From positions 1-38,780 of the forward strand of contig JAHEJX010000027.1 of assembly GCA_024638645.1 (NCBI GenBank): a DNA stretch of 38,780 nucleotides, given 5' to 3'. The stretch comes from Actinomycetes bacterium. Lineage in GTDB: Bacteria > Actinomycetota > Acidimicrobiia > Spongiisociales > UBA5794. The translations under genes and the position numbers were made by a program. Every line of letters starts with the position of its first letter. The first letter of the stretch is position 1. Shown here in pieces: positions 24,300-32,281 of the stretch. The notes under the pieces are model-generated. The model worked only from the letters and a program-made list of their open reading frames with translations. It had not been told where the DNA came from and ran no database searches.

Positions 24300-24607
24300 G
24301 GGAGATCTGAGAATGGCCGACCGGCAGAGCTCGTTCGCAAACATCAGTCAGGCGTCCTCGAGCCCGGTGAGGAACTGGTAGCGCACGAATACCAGAAACG
24401 AGATTCGAGATACCGACCGCGCCATTGACAGCCCCCGGGTTCGTCATTACCTTCCGCCGCCATGTTGCGCCGCGGCACGCTCAGGTGTTGTTGCCCGATG
24501 CCAAGCTCTCGGGTGGCTCCTGGCGCGACCGAATCACGTCAGCGCTGAGACGCCACCACCCGAGAAACCCAAGGCGTCGATCCACGCTCGAGCGAACGGA
24601 AAGCAAC
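24300..24607 (+). ncRNA. Gene-free leader with a possible RNA structure upstream of the rhodanese-metZ operon
   Basis: No convincing gene was found in these 308 bp. A stem of 10 bp (24507-24516 with 24556-24565) is extended by 5 bp (24521-24525 with 24551-24555) after a 4-base bulge, with a palindromic CAGCGCTG near the loop. It lies about 40 bp before the first ORF of a methionine-synthesis operon, where SAM-sensing leaders are common. I looked for SAM-I, SAM-IV and SAH riboswitch cores and did not find their conserved segments, so this is only a candidate structured leader. Confidence 0.3.
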
Positions 24608-24733
24608 GTGACTTACTCTCCCCAAACCCCACAGACCGACCCAGCCTCGCCCGATCCCCTCCGTCAGTTCGTCGAACATGACGACGCCGCGCCGGTGCGG
24701 GCAGTGGTCCGGCCCGATGGAGAATCGCTATGA
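24608..24733 (+). CDS. 41-residue ORF coupled to the rhodanese gene
   Basis: A small hydrophilic, proline-rich product (opening VTYSPQTPQTDPASPDPLRQ) with no recognised domain. Its TGA overlaps the rhodanese ATG in an ATGA arrangement, the same coupling used elsewhere in the window, which is the main support. The GTG start has a weak GGAAAG at 24598-24603. It could be a real small protein or a leader peptide that sets translation of rhodanese-metZ. The frame is open further upstream to 24425, but that part is Arg/His-rich and not protein-like. Confidence 0.45.
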   Translation: MTYSPQTPQTDPASPDPLRQFVEHDDAAPVRAVVRPDGESL

Positions 24734-25137
24734 ACTACGCAGGTGATGTGTCGCCGACCGCTGCGTACCACGCCCTCCAGCACGACTCAGCGGCGATCCT
24801 CGTCGATGTGCGCACTCCGGCCGAGCTCTCCCATGTGGGACTTCCCAACCTCGACTCGATAGGCAAAGGTGTCGCGCTCATCCAATGGCACCCTGAGATC
24901 ACCCAAGACCAGCTGGTGAACGCACTGGCATCCGTCGGCGCCGAGCCCGACACGCCCGTCTACTTCCTGTGTCGCTCCGGAGCCCGCAGCCTCAATGCTG
25001 CCGTACTTGCCACACACGGCGGATACACGAAGGCCTACAACATATCCGGCGGATTCGAAGGCCCCCTCGACCACCAGGGCCACCGCGGCGCAGTGGCGGG
25101 CTGGAAGACAGAAGGCCTGCCGTGGAGGCAGTCGTGA
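24730..25137 (+). CDS. Rhodanese-like domain protein
   Basis: A single-domain 135-residue sulfurtransferase. The active-site loop is CRSGARS with Cys81, preceded by the family segment AILVDVRTPAELSHVGLPN and followed by the NISGGFEGPLD turn. It would carry sulfur as a persulfide on Cys81. In mycobacteria a rhodanese gene (Rv0390) stands directly before metZ (Rv0391), and here the stop overlaps the metZ GTG by 4 bp, so a role in sulfur delivery for methionine synthesis is a fair inference. Confidence 0.92.
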   Translation: MNYAGDVSPTAAYHALQHDSAAILVDVRTPAELSHVGLPNLDSIGKGVALIQWHPEITQDQLVNALASVGAEPDTPVYFLCRSGARSLNAAVLATHGGYTKAYNISGGFEGPLDHQGHRGAVAGWKTEGLPWRQS

Positions 25138-26306
25138 CGGACTGGAATCGCGCCACAATCGAAGTACGCGGCGGGCTGCAGCGAACTGAGTTCGACGAAA
25201 CCGCGGAAGCATTGTTTCTCACGTCGGGCTACGTCTACTCCTCAGCCGAGGAAGCCGAGGCTGCTTTCGCCGGCGAGAGAGACCGCTTCATCTATTCGCG
25301 CTACGGCAACCCGACGGTCGCAATGCTGCAGGAGCGGCTGCGGCTGCTCGAGGGCGCCCCCGCCTCATGGGCCACGGCTTCAGGGATGGCGGCCGTGTTC
25401 AACGCGCTCCTTGCCAGCCTGCAGTCAGGCGACCGAGTCGTCGCCGCCCGCGGGCTGTTCGGCTCGTGCTTCGTGATCCTCAGCGAGCTCCTGCCACGCT
25501 ATGGGGTACAAACCGACTTCGTCGACGGCCCCGACCTCGATCAGTGGGAACGCGCACTATCGGAGCCGGCGCAGGTGGTCTTCTTCGAATCGCCTTCCAA
25601 CCCGATGCAGGAGCTGATCGATATCGCCGCGGTGAGCGACATGGCTCACTCGGCCGGCGCATCTGTGATCGTCGACAACGTGTTTGCGACACCTGTCCTG
25701 CAGCGGCCCCTCGATCTGGGAGCAGACGTGGTGGTGTACTCGACCACCAAGCACCTCGACGGCCACGGCCGCACACTCGGTGGCGCCATTCTGAGCAGTG
25801 AAGAATTCGTGTTCGAGAAGCTGCAGCCGTGGATGCGACACACCGGGCCCTCGCTGAGCCCGTTCAACGCCTGGGTGATCCTGAAGAGTCTGGAGACGCT
25901 CTCGCTGCGCGTTGAGCGGCAGTCGGCAACGGCGCTGGCACTCGGCGAGTATCTCGAGACTCACCCTCACGTGAACCGTGTGATCTATCCGGGCCTGGCC
26001 AGCCATCCCCAGCACGAGCTGGCAAAGCGTCAAATGAAGTGTGGGGGGACGGTTGTGACATTCGAACTCACCGGCGGCACCTCAGAAGCTTTTGCGGTGC
26101 TGAATCGCCTCGAGCTGATTGACATCTCGAATAACCTCGGAGACGCCAAGTCGCTGATCACCCACCCGGCCACCACCACGCACAGACGCCTCGGTCCGAC
26201 CGTGCGTCAGGGGATGGGCATCACCGAGGGAACCATCAGGCTTTCGCTTGGGCTCGAGGATTTGAACGATCTCCAGGCCGACCTGGCCTCCGCTCTAGGC
26301 GGCTGA
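25134..26306 (+). CDS. metZ: O-succinylhomoserine sulfhydrylase
   Basis: PLP enzyme of the Cys/Met metabolism family that makes homocysteine from O-succinyl- (or O-acetyl-) homoserine and sulfide. The 390-residue product has the PLP-lysine motif YSTTKHLDGHGR (Lys206), the form typical of MetZ, plus the phosphate-binding ATASGMAAVFN segment and ITHPATTTHRRLG near the C-terminus. The GTG start at 25134 is preceded by GGAGG (25124-25128) and overlaps the rhodanese stop. The frame extends upstream as a shadow of rhodanese. A short imperfect hairpin follows the stop (about 26315-26332). Confidence 0.95.
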   Translation: MTDWNRATIEVRGGLQRTEFDETAEALFLTSGYVYSSAEEAEAAFAGERDRFIYSRYGNPTVAMLQERLRLLEGAPASWATASGMAAVFNALLASLQSGDRVVAARGLFGSCFVILSELLPRYGVQTDFVDGPDLDQWERALSEPAQVVFFESPSNPMQELIDIAAVSDMAHSAGASVIVDNVFATPVLQRPLDLGADVVVYSTTKHLDGHGRTLGGAILSSEEFVFEKLQPWMRHTGPSLSPFNAWVILKSLETLSLRVERQSATALALGEYLETHPHVNRVIYPGLASHPQHELAKRQMKCGGTVVTFELTGGTSEAFAVLNRLELIDISNNLGDAKSLITHPATTTHRRLGPTVRQGMGITEGTIRLSLGLEDLNDLQADLASALGG

Positions 26307-26460
26307 GCCCCAAATGCCCTGGTCAAGGGGCAACCAAGATTATCCGATGGATTGGTAGCCGAGCACAACACCCGACATCGGCTTCTCGGGCCGCAACCCG
26401 AATCGCCTGCCGGGTCGTCGCCGGGCCAATCACGCAACCGATACCCGTACGGGAGCCGAC

Positions 26461-27750
26461 TTGCATAGGAAGCTCATCGCCGCGCTGACAGTATTTGCGA
26501 CCGTTGTCGCCGCCTGTACGACATCAACCAGCGGCACAACCGCTCCATCGCCGACTACCACATCCGTGGATACCACGTCTGGCACGGCGACGTCTTCCCC
26601 CACGAGCTCGACAACCTCGACCACCACGTCGACGACGGTCGTTTCGGGCGAGGCATTCAACGAGGAGTCTGCCGTGTACAGAGTCACTGACGTGGCCGGC
26701 GACGACGTGCTCAACGTCCGATCCGGGCCCGGCGTCGACAGCGAGATCGTTGCAACGTACGACCCCACCTACGACGGTGTGCTTACTACCGGTCGGGGAT
26801 GGAACACATCAACGGGTTCGACGTGGGTCGAGGTAACCGACGCCCAGTTCCGAGGTTGGGTCGACAAACGCTTCCTCGCCATGGTCGATCAAACACGAGC
26901 TCCGCTCGGCCGGCATCCGTGCTCCGTGGGCCCGGCAGATCAGGGCCGCACTCCAGACACATGGGCCGGCCCGGCAGCCGACTCGAACGCCGACCACATC
27001 TTCGACGTAGAGCAGATAAGTGCCGGTGGCTGTGCCCGCACCGTCATCACATTGGGCACCGGATTCGACTGGGAGAACCTCGATGCCGCGGCGCCGGCAA
27101 ATCGAGTTCCGGCCATGGTGAGGGCAGTCGACAATCGATCGGCAGTTCCCCACATCATCATCGACACCTTCGATATCTTCCGAGCTCTGCCGGGGGCCGC
27201 GGGAAGGCCCGGTGCCTACATCGTGCGCAAGACAGGCGGCGCTACCGACGAGTTCGGCCAAAACGGATTGCTGGCCAACGTGCCAACAGGGCCCGGCGTT
27301 CACAATGTCTTCTACCTCGACACGCCGGCGCGCATCGTCGTCGACCATTGGTTCATCCCAGGCGGCACCAGCCAACAGTCCTGGGCGAGTGGTACCGGCG
27401 TCGTCCTCATCGATCCCGCCGACCTTGGGCCGACTCCCGAGAACCTGGCCAACAGCACGAGATTTGCCGGCTATTCACGGGGATTCGAAGCAAGCCTGGT
27501 CGCCGTCGTGAAGGACGCGGGATCGGGCGTTCCGGTCGTCGCAACCTGGACACCGACCTTCGGTGGCAGCCCTTTCTCCAGCGACCTCTACATCACGACC
27601 GTCAACGACTGGACCGAGGCCTGGGGCCAGTTCTCGTTCAGCCTGTCCGGTCTCGCCCCCGGCGATTACATCCTGGAGATGGCAACGGACGACGCCTCCG
27701 GCGAGAGCAACCACCAAACCTTGCAGTTCGAGTTCTCGATCACGAGCTGA
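26461..27750 (+). CDS. Lipoprotein with SH3-like and Gmad2-like domains
   Basis: A 429-residue surface lipoprotein starting at a TTG supported by GGAG 5 bases upstream. Signal MHRKLIAALTVFATVVAAC has its lipobox Cys at 19, then a Thr/Ser-rich linker to about residue 62. A bacterial SH3 domain follows (about 72-140: YRVTDVAGDDVLNVRSGPG, then GWVDKRFL). The middle (about 150-320) is unassigned and contains a five-cysteine-poor beta-rich domain. The last 100 residues (GYSRGFEASLVAVVKDA to the end) look like the Gmad2 Ig-like fold often paired with SH3 in exported proteins. Wall binding is likely; a precise role is unknown. Confidence 0.8.
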   Translation: MHRKLIAALTVFATVVAACTTSTSGTTAPSPTTTSVDTTSGTATSSPTSSTTSTTTSTTVVSGEAFNEESAVYRVTDVAGDDVLNVRSGPGVDSEIVATYDPTYDGVLTTGRGWNTSTGSTWVEVTDAQFRGWVDKRFLAMVDQTRAPLGRHPCSVGPADQGRTPDTWAGPAADSNADHIFDVEQISAGGCARTVITLGTGFDWENLDAAAPANRVPAMVRAVDNRSAVPHIIIDTFDIFRALPGAAGRPGAYIVRKTGGATDEFGQNGLLANVPTGPGVHNVFYLDTPARIVVDHWFIPGGTSQQSWASGTGVVLIDPADLGPTPENLANSTRFAGYSRGFEASLVAVVKDAGSGVPVVATWTPTFGGSPFSSDLYITTVNDWTEAWGQFSFSLSGLAPGDYILEMATDDASGESNHQTLQFEFSITS

Positions 27751-27757
27751 GCGACGC

Positions 27758-28096
27758 TCACCCTTCCGTCGACCACCAATCGAAGGTTCCGTCTGGACCT
27801 GCCGCAAACGGTTCGGCAGCCACCACCGCCGCGACATCGATAACGCCGTAGATGTGTGGGAAGTCCTCGCCCGACCCCGCCGTGTCCTCCCAAACGACCA
27901 GCGGGGTCAGCTTGTCGGTGTCGATCGTCAACAGGACAACATCGGTTCGGCCGGAGAAGTGTTTGTTGGCCGTCCGCAGCAGCTGCTCTGCCGTTGAACA
28001 ATGGATGAACCCCTCTTCGCGCCAGTCAGCGGGTGCGTAAGTGTCACCGCGCTCCTGCCAATCGGATTCAGTCGCAATGTGCTTGATGATGCCCAT
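27758..28096 (-). CDS. DUF952 family protein
   Basis: A 112-residue cytoplasmic protein matching the uncharacterised DUF952 family in length and in its key segment EGFIHCSTAEQL, followed by a DVVLLTIDTDKL strand and FPHIYGVIDV near the C-terminus. The family resembles small ADP-ribosyltransferase-like folds by some accounts, but no function is established. The stop is 7 bp from the convergent lipoprotein stop. Its upstream space overlaps that of the divergent LuxR-type gene. Confidence 0.85.
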   Translation of the reverse strand: MGIIKHIATESDWQERGDTYAPADWREEGFIHCSTAEQLLRTANKHFSGRTDVVLLTIDTDKLTPLVVWEDTAGSGEDFPHIYGVIDVAAVVAAEPFAAGPDGTFDWWSTEG

Positions 28097-28108
28097 GGTC
28101 AGTCGTGG

Positions 28109-28136
28109 AGGCTAGGCCGTTGGAACATGCCTTCAA
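28109..28136 (-). promoter_or_regulatory. Candidate promoter of the DUF952 gene
   Basis: On the minus strand TTGAAG (28136-28131) and TAGCCT (28114-28109) are 16 bp apart; the -10 ends 12 bases before the ATG at 28096. It overlaps the divergent promoter of the regulator gene. Confidence 0.4.
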
Positions 28137-28150
28137 GCGGCTTCTAGGCT
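28120..28150 (+). promoter_or_regulatory. Candidate leaderless promoter of the LuxR-type regulator
   Basis: TTGGAA (28120-28125) and TAGGCT (28145-28150) are 19 bp apart. The -10 ends 8 bases before the ATG at 28159, consistent with a leaderless mRNA and a reason to prefer that ATG over upstream GTG/TTG codons. Confidence 0.45.
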
Positions 28151-28158
28151 TGCTCACA

Positions 28159-29229
28159 ATGACTGTTGTGCTGTCCCCCGCAGACAAAGAACAAGTCGAC
28201 GATTTGATCAGTGCCGTCGTATTGGCCCAGAACCTCGACACCTACATCGACGTATCGCTGACCGGGCTCTTGAAACTGATTCCTTCTGTCGACGTCTCGT
28301 GGAACGAGGTGAACGCCCTCGAACAAACCCTCCGCCTGGAAATCAAGCCAGAGCCGGTCAAATACCAGCATCTCGCCGACAAGTTTCTCGATTACGCCGA
28401 CCAGAACCCCATCGTGAGACACGTTCAGGCCACGGGCGATACCCGCACACACATCCTCGCCGACTTCGTGGACATGGGGGAATTCAGAGAAACGTCGCTT
28501 TATAGAGACATCTTTGCGTTCATCGGCATAGAGACGCAGATGGTCCTGCCTCTCCCGGCACCACGCGGAGTCGCCATGGGATTTGCAGTCAACAGGGACG
28601 AAACCGGGTTCTCCGAACGCGATAGGTTGGTGATGGACACGCTGCGCCCGTACATGGTGCACGCCTATCGGGCGGCCCAGATTCGAGAGGGTTCCGAGCT
28701 CCTGCGAAGCGCCCTCAGCGCTACCGGCTGGTCTGTCGCCCTCGTCAAGGATGACGGCGAAGTCACCGACCTCACCGATGGCACGAGCGAAATCCTGCGA
28801 GAGGTGGGCGTCGAGATGGAACCAGGCCGTCCGATCCCACAGCGCCTCGAGTCGACGTTTGCGGCCAAAGTCAACGGATACGACCGCACCCAGATGGCCA
28901 TCCCTTCCGCCCCCGTGCTCTTGTCCGAGGCGCCGAACGGGGCGATGGGTAGCGTCGTGCCCAGCCCGGAAGGGCCACATGTGGTCTTGGTGCAATCGGC
29001 CACCCAGATCGACCCACACGGCCTGGCCGGGGCCGGCCTGACACCACGGCAGATCGATGTGGCAGTGGCTCTTGCCGAAGGCGGCACCAACCAGCAGATT
29101 GCACGACGGCTCGGCGTTGCTGAAGGAACGGTCAAGAAACACCTCGAGGCCGTATACCGACTACTCGAAGTCGACAACAGAGCAAGCGCAGCCGCTCGCG
29201 TGCGCGAACTGAGCTCCAACTACGCCTAA
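28159..29229 (+). CDS. LuxR-type HTH transcriptional regulator
   Basis: A 356-residue regulator. The C-terminal 60 residues form a LuxR/GerE helix-turn-helix: LTPRQIDVAVALAEGGTNQQ, then RLGVAEGTVKKHLEAVYRLL. The N-terminal 280 residues lack a recognised phosphoacceptor domain or an obvious autoinducer domain; a region near 130-200 (IGIETQMVLPLPAPRGVAMG) looks GAF-like. The ATG at 28159 is chosen because a TAGGCT -10 stands 8 bases upstream and no ribosome site supports the earlier in-frame GTG at 28105. Targets are unknown; the divergent DUF952 gene and the following exported-protein genes are candidates. Confidence 0.82.
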   Translation: MTVVLSPADKEQVDDLISAVVLAQNLDTYIDVSLTGLLKLIPSVDVSWNEVNALEQTLRLEIKPEPVKYQHLADKFLDYADQNPIVRHVQATGDTRTHILADFVDMGEFRETSLYRDIFAFIGIETQMVLPLPAPRGVAMGFAVNRDETGFSERDRLVMDTLRPYMVHAYRAAQIREGSELLRSALSATGWSVALVKDDGEVTDLTDGTSEILREVGVEMEPGRPIPQRLESTFAAKVNGYDRTQMAIPSAPVLLSEAPNGAMGSVVPSPEGPHVVLVQSATQIDPHGLAGAGLTPRQIDVAVALAEGGTNQQIARRLGVAEGTVKKHLEAVYRLLEVDNRASAAARVRELSSNYA

Positions 29230-29253
29230 TGACGTATTTATCCGCAGCCTGTG

Positions 29254-29278
29254 CCGCTCTACCTTGCGAACAGAGCGG
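29254..29278 (+). promoter_or_regulatory. Hairpin overlapping the ribosome site of the exported-protein gene
   Basis: A 7-bp stem (29254-29260 with 29272-29278) whose 3' arm reaches the first bases of the GGAGGGAG ribosome site (29277-29284). It could be the terminator of the regulator gene or a translation-damping structure. Confidence 0.3.
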
Positions 29279-29289
29279 AGGGAGCTTTG

Positions 29290-30378
29290 GTGAAGATGGC
29301 TGGGCGCGGTGGCGGACGGAGGATCGTGGCACTGCTGCTCGCGCTTTCTCTTGTCGCAACAGCAGGGGCGAGCCTCGCCGCGGGTCCGTGGCCGGACGGC
29401 GAGTGGTACGGCTTCATCAGCGGCGGGGGCATCGCCAGCGGCACATTCACAGACGGCACGACATCCACATTTGGCAGCGGGAGCGCCGTGGCCAGCGGCT
29501 TGTTCTTCTTGGAGATCGTCGACGGTGAGCCGAAGGGCGATTACGGCATCACGTGGCAGGGCAAGGGCACTGCAGCCGGCGAAGGCGGCACTCAGCGGAT
29601 CGAAGAGCTGGGGATCATCGACGGCGCAGACGGCATTCCGCTACTGGTGAGGGAATCGGCAACCGGCTCCACCACGGTTGACGGGATCACCATTCCGTTC
29701 AACATCCCCCGCCTCGAGCCGGCCCCGACGCCGCTGCGAGGCGACTACGCCGATTGCCAGGTGGTCGAGGGTTCCTTCGAGGGCAAGCTGTCCGCTCTCG
29801 CGGAAGCCTTCGCTGCCTTTGGCTTCAAGGTTGCCAGCGAAGAGTCTTTCACGGCCTATCGCATCTTCGGCGAGAGCGCCGAAGAGAAGGAATTCATCAC
29901 AAAGCGGATGGAGCAGCTCAACCAGATCGCCACCGGTTTTGGACAGTTGGTCTTCGACATACCCACGATCGGTCTCGGGCAGGTAGCGGTCGATGCAGAA
30001 GCACTACTTGTTCAAGCCGAGACGATCCTCGCCGAACTCGAAGGGATTCCCGACTGCGACGGTGTCGACGTTGATCGCTTCAGCCTCGGCATAAGCCTCG
30101 CCGTCGAGATCTTCATCCAAGCTGCACTCGAGTTCGCTGCCGAGCAGCTCGACGGCAAGGCAGTTGCCAAACTCGCCGCGCTCGCAGGCCGCGCCGGGGT
30201 GCTCGCCAAGGTCAGCGGCTTCGGTATGGATGCCGTCATGACGATCGCGCCGCAGGCGATCTTCGACAAGAACATCAGCACCTTGGAGTGGCTTGTCGCT
30301 GCATCAATTGCATTTGGCGACGGTGAATACGCCGTGTTTCTCGCCACTGAGATCGAAGCGATAAGAGGCGGCTCATGA
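29290..30378 (+). CDS. Exported protein of unknown function
   Basis: I do not recognise a family. The 362-residue product has an N-terminal Sec signal (RRIVALLLALSLVATAGASL, cleavage near ASLAA). A Gly/Thr-rich beta-type domain follows (DGEWYGFISGGGIASGTFTD), then from about residue 155 a mostly helical part with two cysteines (DYADCQVVE, IPDCDGVDV) and an Ala-rich C-terminus. The GTG at 29290 is preferred because GGAGGGAG ends 5 bases upstream; an ATG two codons on (29296) is possible. Its TGA overlaps the start of the next lipoprotein gene, so the two are expressed together and may act together at the cell surface. Confidence 0.7.
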   Translation: MKMAGRGGGRRIVALLLALSLVATAGASLAAGPWPDGEWYGFISGGGIASGTFTDGTTSTFGSGSAVASGLFFLEIVDGEPKGDYGITWQGKGTAAGEGGTQRIEELGIIDGADGIPLLVRESATGSTTVDGITIPFNIPRLEPAPTPLRGDYADCQVVEGSFEGKLSALAEAFAAFGFKVASEESFTAYRIFGESAEEKEFITKRMEQLNQIATGFGQLVFDIPTIGLGQVAVDAEALLVQAETILAELEGIPDCDGVDVDRFSLGISLAVEIFIQAALEFAAEQLDGKAVAKLAALAGRAGVLAKVSGFGMDAVMTIAPQAIFDKNISTLEWLVAASIAFGDGEYAVFLATEIEAIRGGS

Positions 30379-30878
30379 GGCTGCGGGTCTTCGGCGGCGT
30401 CTTGTTGCTGGTTCTCACCTCGTGCTCCGGCGAATCAGAGACTCCGCAAACTACGACCTCGGCCGCCCCCGGGCAGGTATCTACGACGATTCAAAGTACG
30501 ACCCCGCCACCCGCTACAACGGTTGCGCCGACAGCAGCAACGACGACCGCGGCACCGGCCGTACCTGCGGCTTTGACTGCAATGACGGCTGCTGCACCGG
30601 CGGCGGCAACTCTGGAGGTCGCAGTCGAGGGCTCTATGCGGCCTTCGATTACCTGGGACGCAGCGGCAGGGGCCGATCAATACATTGCGATCGTCGTGGA
30701 CGACGCCGGCACTGTCCTGTGGACGTGGGCCGGAGCAGAAACGGCCGTGACGATCGGGGCTGGTGAGGTCGACCGAGCCGGCGCCGGTGCCCGCCTTGTG
30801 CGACCCGGCTGGCTCCAGGTTGTGGCGTTTGGAGCCGATGGGATCGCCGCCGTGAGCGCTGCCATCCCCGTCGGTTAG
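30375..30878 (+). CDS. Small lipoprotein with a fibronectin-III-like domain
   Basis: A 167-residue lipoprotein: signal with lipobox LTSC (Cys17), a long Thr/Ala/Pro linker (about 22-80), then a beta domain (SITWDAAAGADQYIAIVVDD, GWLQVVAFGADGIAAVSAA) with the spacing of a fibronectin-III fold. The ATG overlaps the previous stop (ATGA), so it is translationally coupled to the unknown exported protein. The low-complexity linker is the sort often O-mannosylated in actinobacteria. It ends in a short overlap with the convergent hydrolase gene. No catalytic residues are evident. Confidence 0.7.
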   Translation: MRLRVFGGVLLLVLTSCSGESETPQTTTSAAPGQVSTTIQSTTPPPATTVAPTAATTTAAPAVPAALTAMTAAAPAAATLEVAVEGSMRPSITWDAAAGADQYIAIVVDDAGTVLWTWAGAETAVTIGAGEVDRAGAGARLVRPGWLQVVAFGADGIAAVSAAIPVG

Positions 30879-31717
30879 CCGATCCAGTCTTTGACCATGC
30901 CGGCAATCGGCGCACTGTGTCGTACCCATCGGAAGTGGTGAAGCCCGCCCCTATCGAAGTCCGCCGCCGTCCAATGGTGCCGGGTGAGGGCGGCGCTCGA
31001 CAACTTGGCCACCTGGTTGTCGACGGCCGCACGGGGCGCATAGGTATCGCCGGCGAACGACATGGCGAGCACGGGAATGTCGACTTTGGTGAGAAGCTGC
31101 TCGTAGTCGTGCGAGCTACCTCGGATGGTCCACCTGCCGGTGCGGGCGTTGTGCGCCCAATCGATCATTTGGCGCCGACCCTCCTTGCCGGCGAACCGCA
31201 GCCTCTCGCCGGGGAAGTATCCAGATAGTCGAGACGTCATAGCGATGAGCTGAGTGGCCAGAAGCGTGGCGATACCCCGCGGAAATCCCCAGCCTACGAA
31301 GTGCACGCTGCACGAGGCCACCAGCGCGACTCCCGCAAGCTCACCGGGATACGCGGCCGCGTGGAGACATGCGACTTGGCCTCCGAGGCTGTGGCCCAAC
31401 GCGTAGATCGGCCGATCGGGGAGCCGTTGTCTGACCGCGTCAATGGTCGCCGGCAAGTCGACCTCGACCAATTCTCGATAGCCCCAGTCGACGCCACGCC
31501 TGGCCCGCACGTCCGATTGGCCGTGGCCGCGGCAGTCGGCAATCGCGACTGCCACCCCTGATTCCCGGAGGTTCTCGATGAGCGCGCCGTAGTACGTCGA
31601 CGTAACGCCCATCGCGGGAAGCACAAGGACGATGGCATTCGCAGTCGGCTCATCGTGGACCTCGACTGCGTAGCGATGGCCGTCCAAGGCAACAACCGGT
31701 ATTCGCTCGTCGAGCAT
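30875..31717 (-). CDS. Alpha/beta-fold hydrolase
   Basis: A 280-residue cytoplasmic serine hydrolase of the lysophospholipase/S33-like type. The nucleophile elbow is GHSLGG (Ser110), the oxyanion region LVLPAMGVTSTYYG and the second motif DCRGHGQSD are present, the acid is Asp224 in FAGDTYAP and the base His260 or His261 in GGLHHFRW. Substrate unknown; esters of acyl chains are typical. A TAGCCT -10 on the minus strand (31729-31724) ends 6 bases before the ATG, so the mRNA may be leaderless. The upstream lipoprotein gene is 18 bp away on the same strand. Confidence 0.87.
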   Translation of the reverse strand: MLDERIPVVALDGHRYAVEVHDEPTANAIVLVLPAMGVTSTYYGALIENLRESGVAVAIADCRGHGQSDVRARRGVDWGYRELVEVDLPATIDAVRQRLPDRPIYALGHSLGGQVACLHAAAYPGELAGVALVASCSVHFVGWGFPRGIATLLATQLIAMTSRLSGYFPGERLRFAGKEGRRQMIDWAHNARTGRWTIRGSSHDYEQLLTKVDIPVLAMSFAGDTYAPRAAVDNQVAKLSSAALTRHHWTAADFDRGGLHHFRWVRHSAPIAGMVKDWIG

Positions 31718-31723
31718 GGCCCC

Positions 31724-31729
31724 AGGCTA
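31724..31729 (-). promoter_or_regulatory. Candidate leaderless -10 of the hydrolase gene
   Basis: TAGCCT on the minus strand ends 6 bases before the ATG at 31717, the same spacing as before the EamA gene. The -35 region overlaps the end of the upstream lipoprotein gene and is not clear. Confidence 0.35.
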
Positions 31730-31735
31730 GGACCG

Positions 31736-32209
31736 CTAGTTGTTGGTGAACCCGAATGCAGCTGCGATCGAGACCACCGATTCCAACTCAGCGAGTCCAC
31801 TGAGATCTGCCGGTGCGATCGAGCCGTTGACCAGCAACAGATCAGGAAACTCGTTGCTGATCACGAGGCCGGCATTTGTAAGTGCAGCAACAGTTTCGGC
31901 GTCTACGGCATCGAGCGTTACTTCGATGAGAACTCCGTTTTCGTCGAACTGCAGCTCGGGCACTGCGGCCGCGATGTCGTCGAAGCCGAAACCGTCATCG
32001 GCGAGGAGCCGGGCCATGTAGAGCTGGGACGACATCTTGGTGTCGGTGCCGGATGGCCTTGGAACCAATGTGGGCTCTAGAGAATCCGCGCCCAGCGACG
32101 GTGCCGGTGTCGTGGCGGACGGTGCCGGTGTGGTCGCGGCGGGCTCCGATGCACCGCCGCAGGCGGCAATCACAAACATGAGTGTCAGCAGTGGTAGGTA
32201 TTTCTTCAT
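31736..32209 (-). CDS. Lipoprotein resembling the prodomain of the neighbouring subtilase
   Basis: A 157-residue lipoprotein: signal MKKYLPLLTLMFVIAAC (Cys17), a Thr/Pro/Ala linker, then one domain of about 95 residues. That domain aligns without a gap to residues 49-143 of the secreted protease encoded just upstream; I count 30 identities in 95 by hand, including shared SSxL, IAxAxP, NAGL/ESVGL and IxPADL patterns. In the protease this segment lies between the signal peptide and the catalytic domain, the place of an inhibitory or folding prodomain. The lipoprotein may therefore act as a membrane-tethered inhibitor or chaperone of the protease. The start at 32209 is set by the signal peptide; no ribosome site is visible. 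Confidence 0.75.
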   Translation of the reverse strand: MKKYLPLLTLMFVIAACGGASEPAATTPAPSATTPAPSLGADSLEPTLVPRPSGTDTKMSSQLYMARLLADDGFGFDDIAAAVPELQFDENGVLIEVTLDAVDAETVAALTNAGLVISNEFPDLLLVNGSIAPADLSGLAELESVVSIAAAFGFTNN

Positions 32210-32231
32210 ATCACTATTGAGACGCTCAGGT

Positions 32232-32257
32232 TGGGCGGCCGGTTCCCCGGCCGCCCA
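32232..32257 (-). terminator. Strong hairpin after the protease gene
   Basis: An 11-bp perfect GC-rich stem (32232-32242 with 32247-32257) with a 4-base loop, 25 bp past the protease stop and 23 bp before the lipoprotein start on the same strand. No T-run. It suggests that the lipoprotein is expressed partly or wholly apart from the protease. Confidence 0.75.
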
Positions 32258-32281
32258 CAAACCTGTCAGCACTGGGCGCTT

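Noticed and set aside
24314-24382. 22-codon ORF with a GGGAG ribosome-like site after the dehydrogenase gene
   Set aside because: Very short, no signal or coupling to neighbours, likely chance.
24440-24607. SAM or SAH riboswitch before rhodanese-metZ
   Set aside because: The conserved GGCAACC-type segment and other core bases of SAM-I, SAM-IV and SAH classes were not found on either strand; only a generic stem remains.
24425-24607. N-terminal extension of the 41-residue ORF
   Set aside because: The upstream translation is Arg/His-rich, lacks a ribosome site and overlaps the candidate leader structure.
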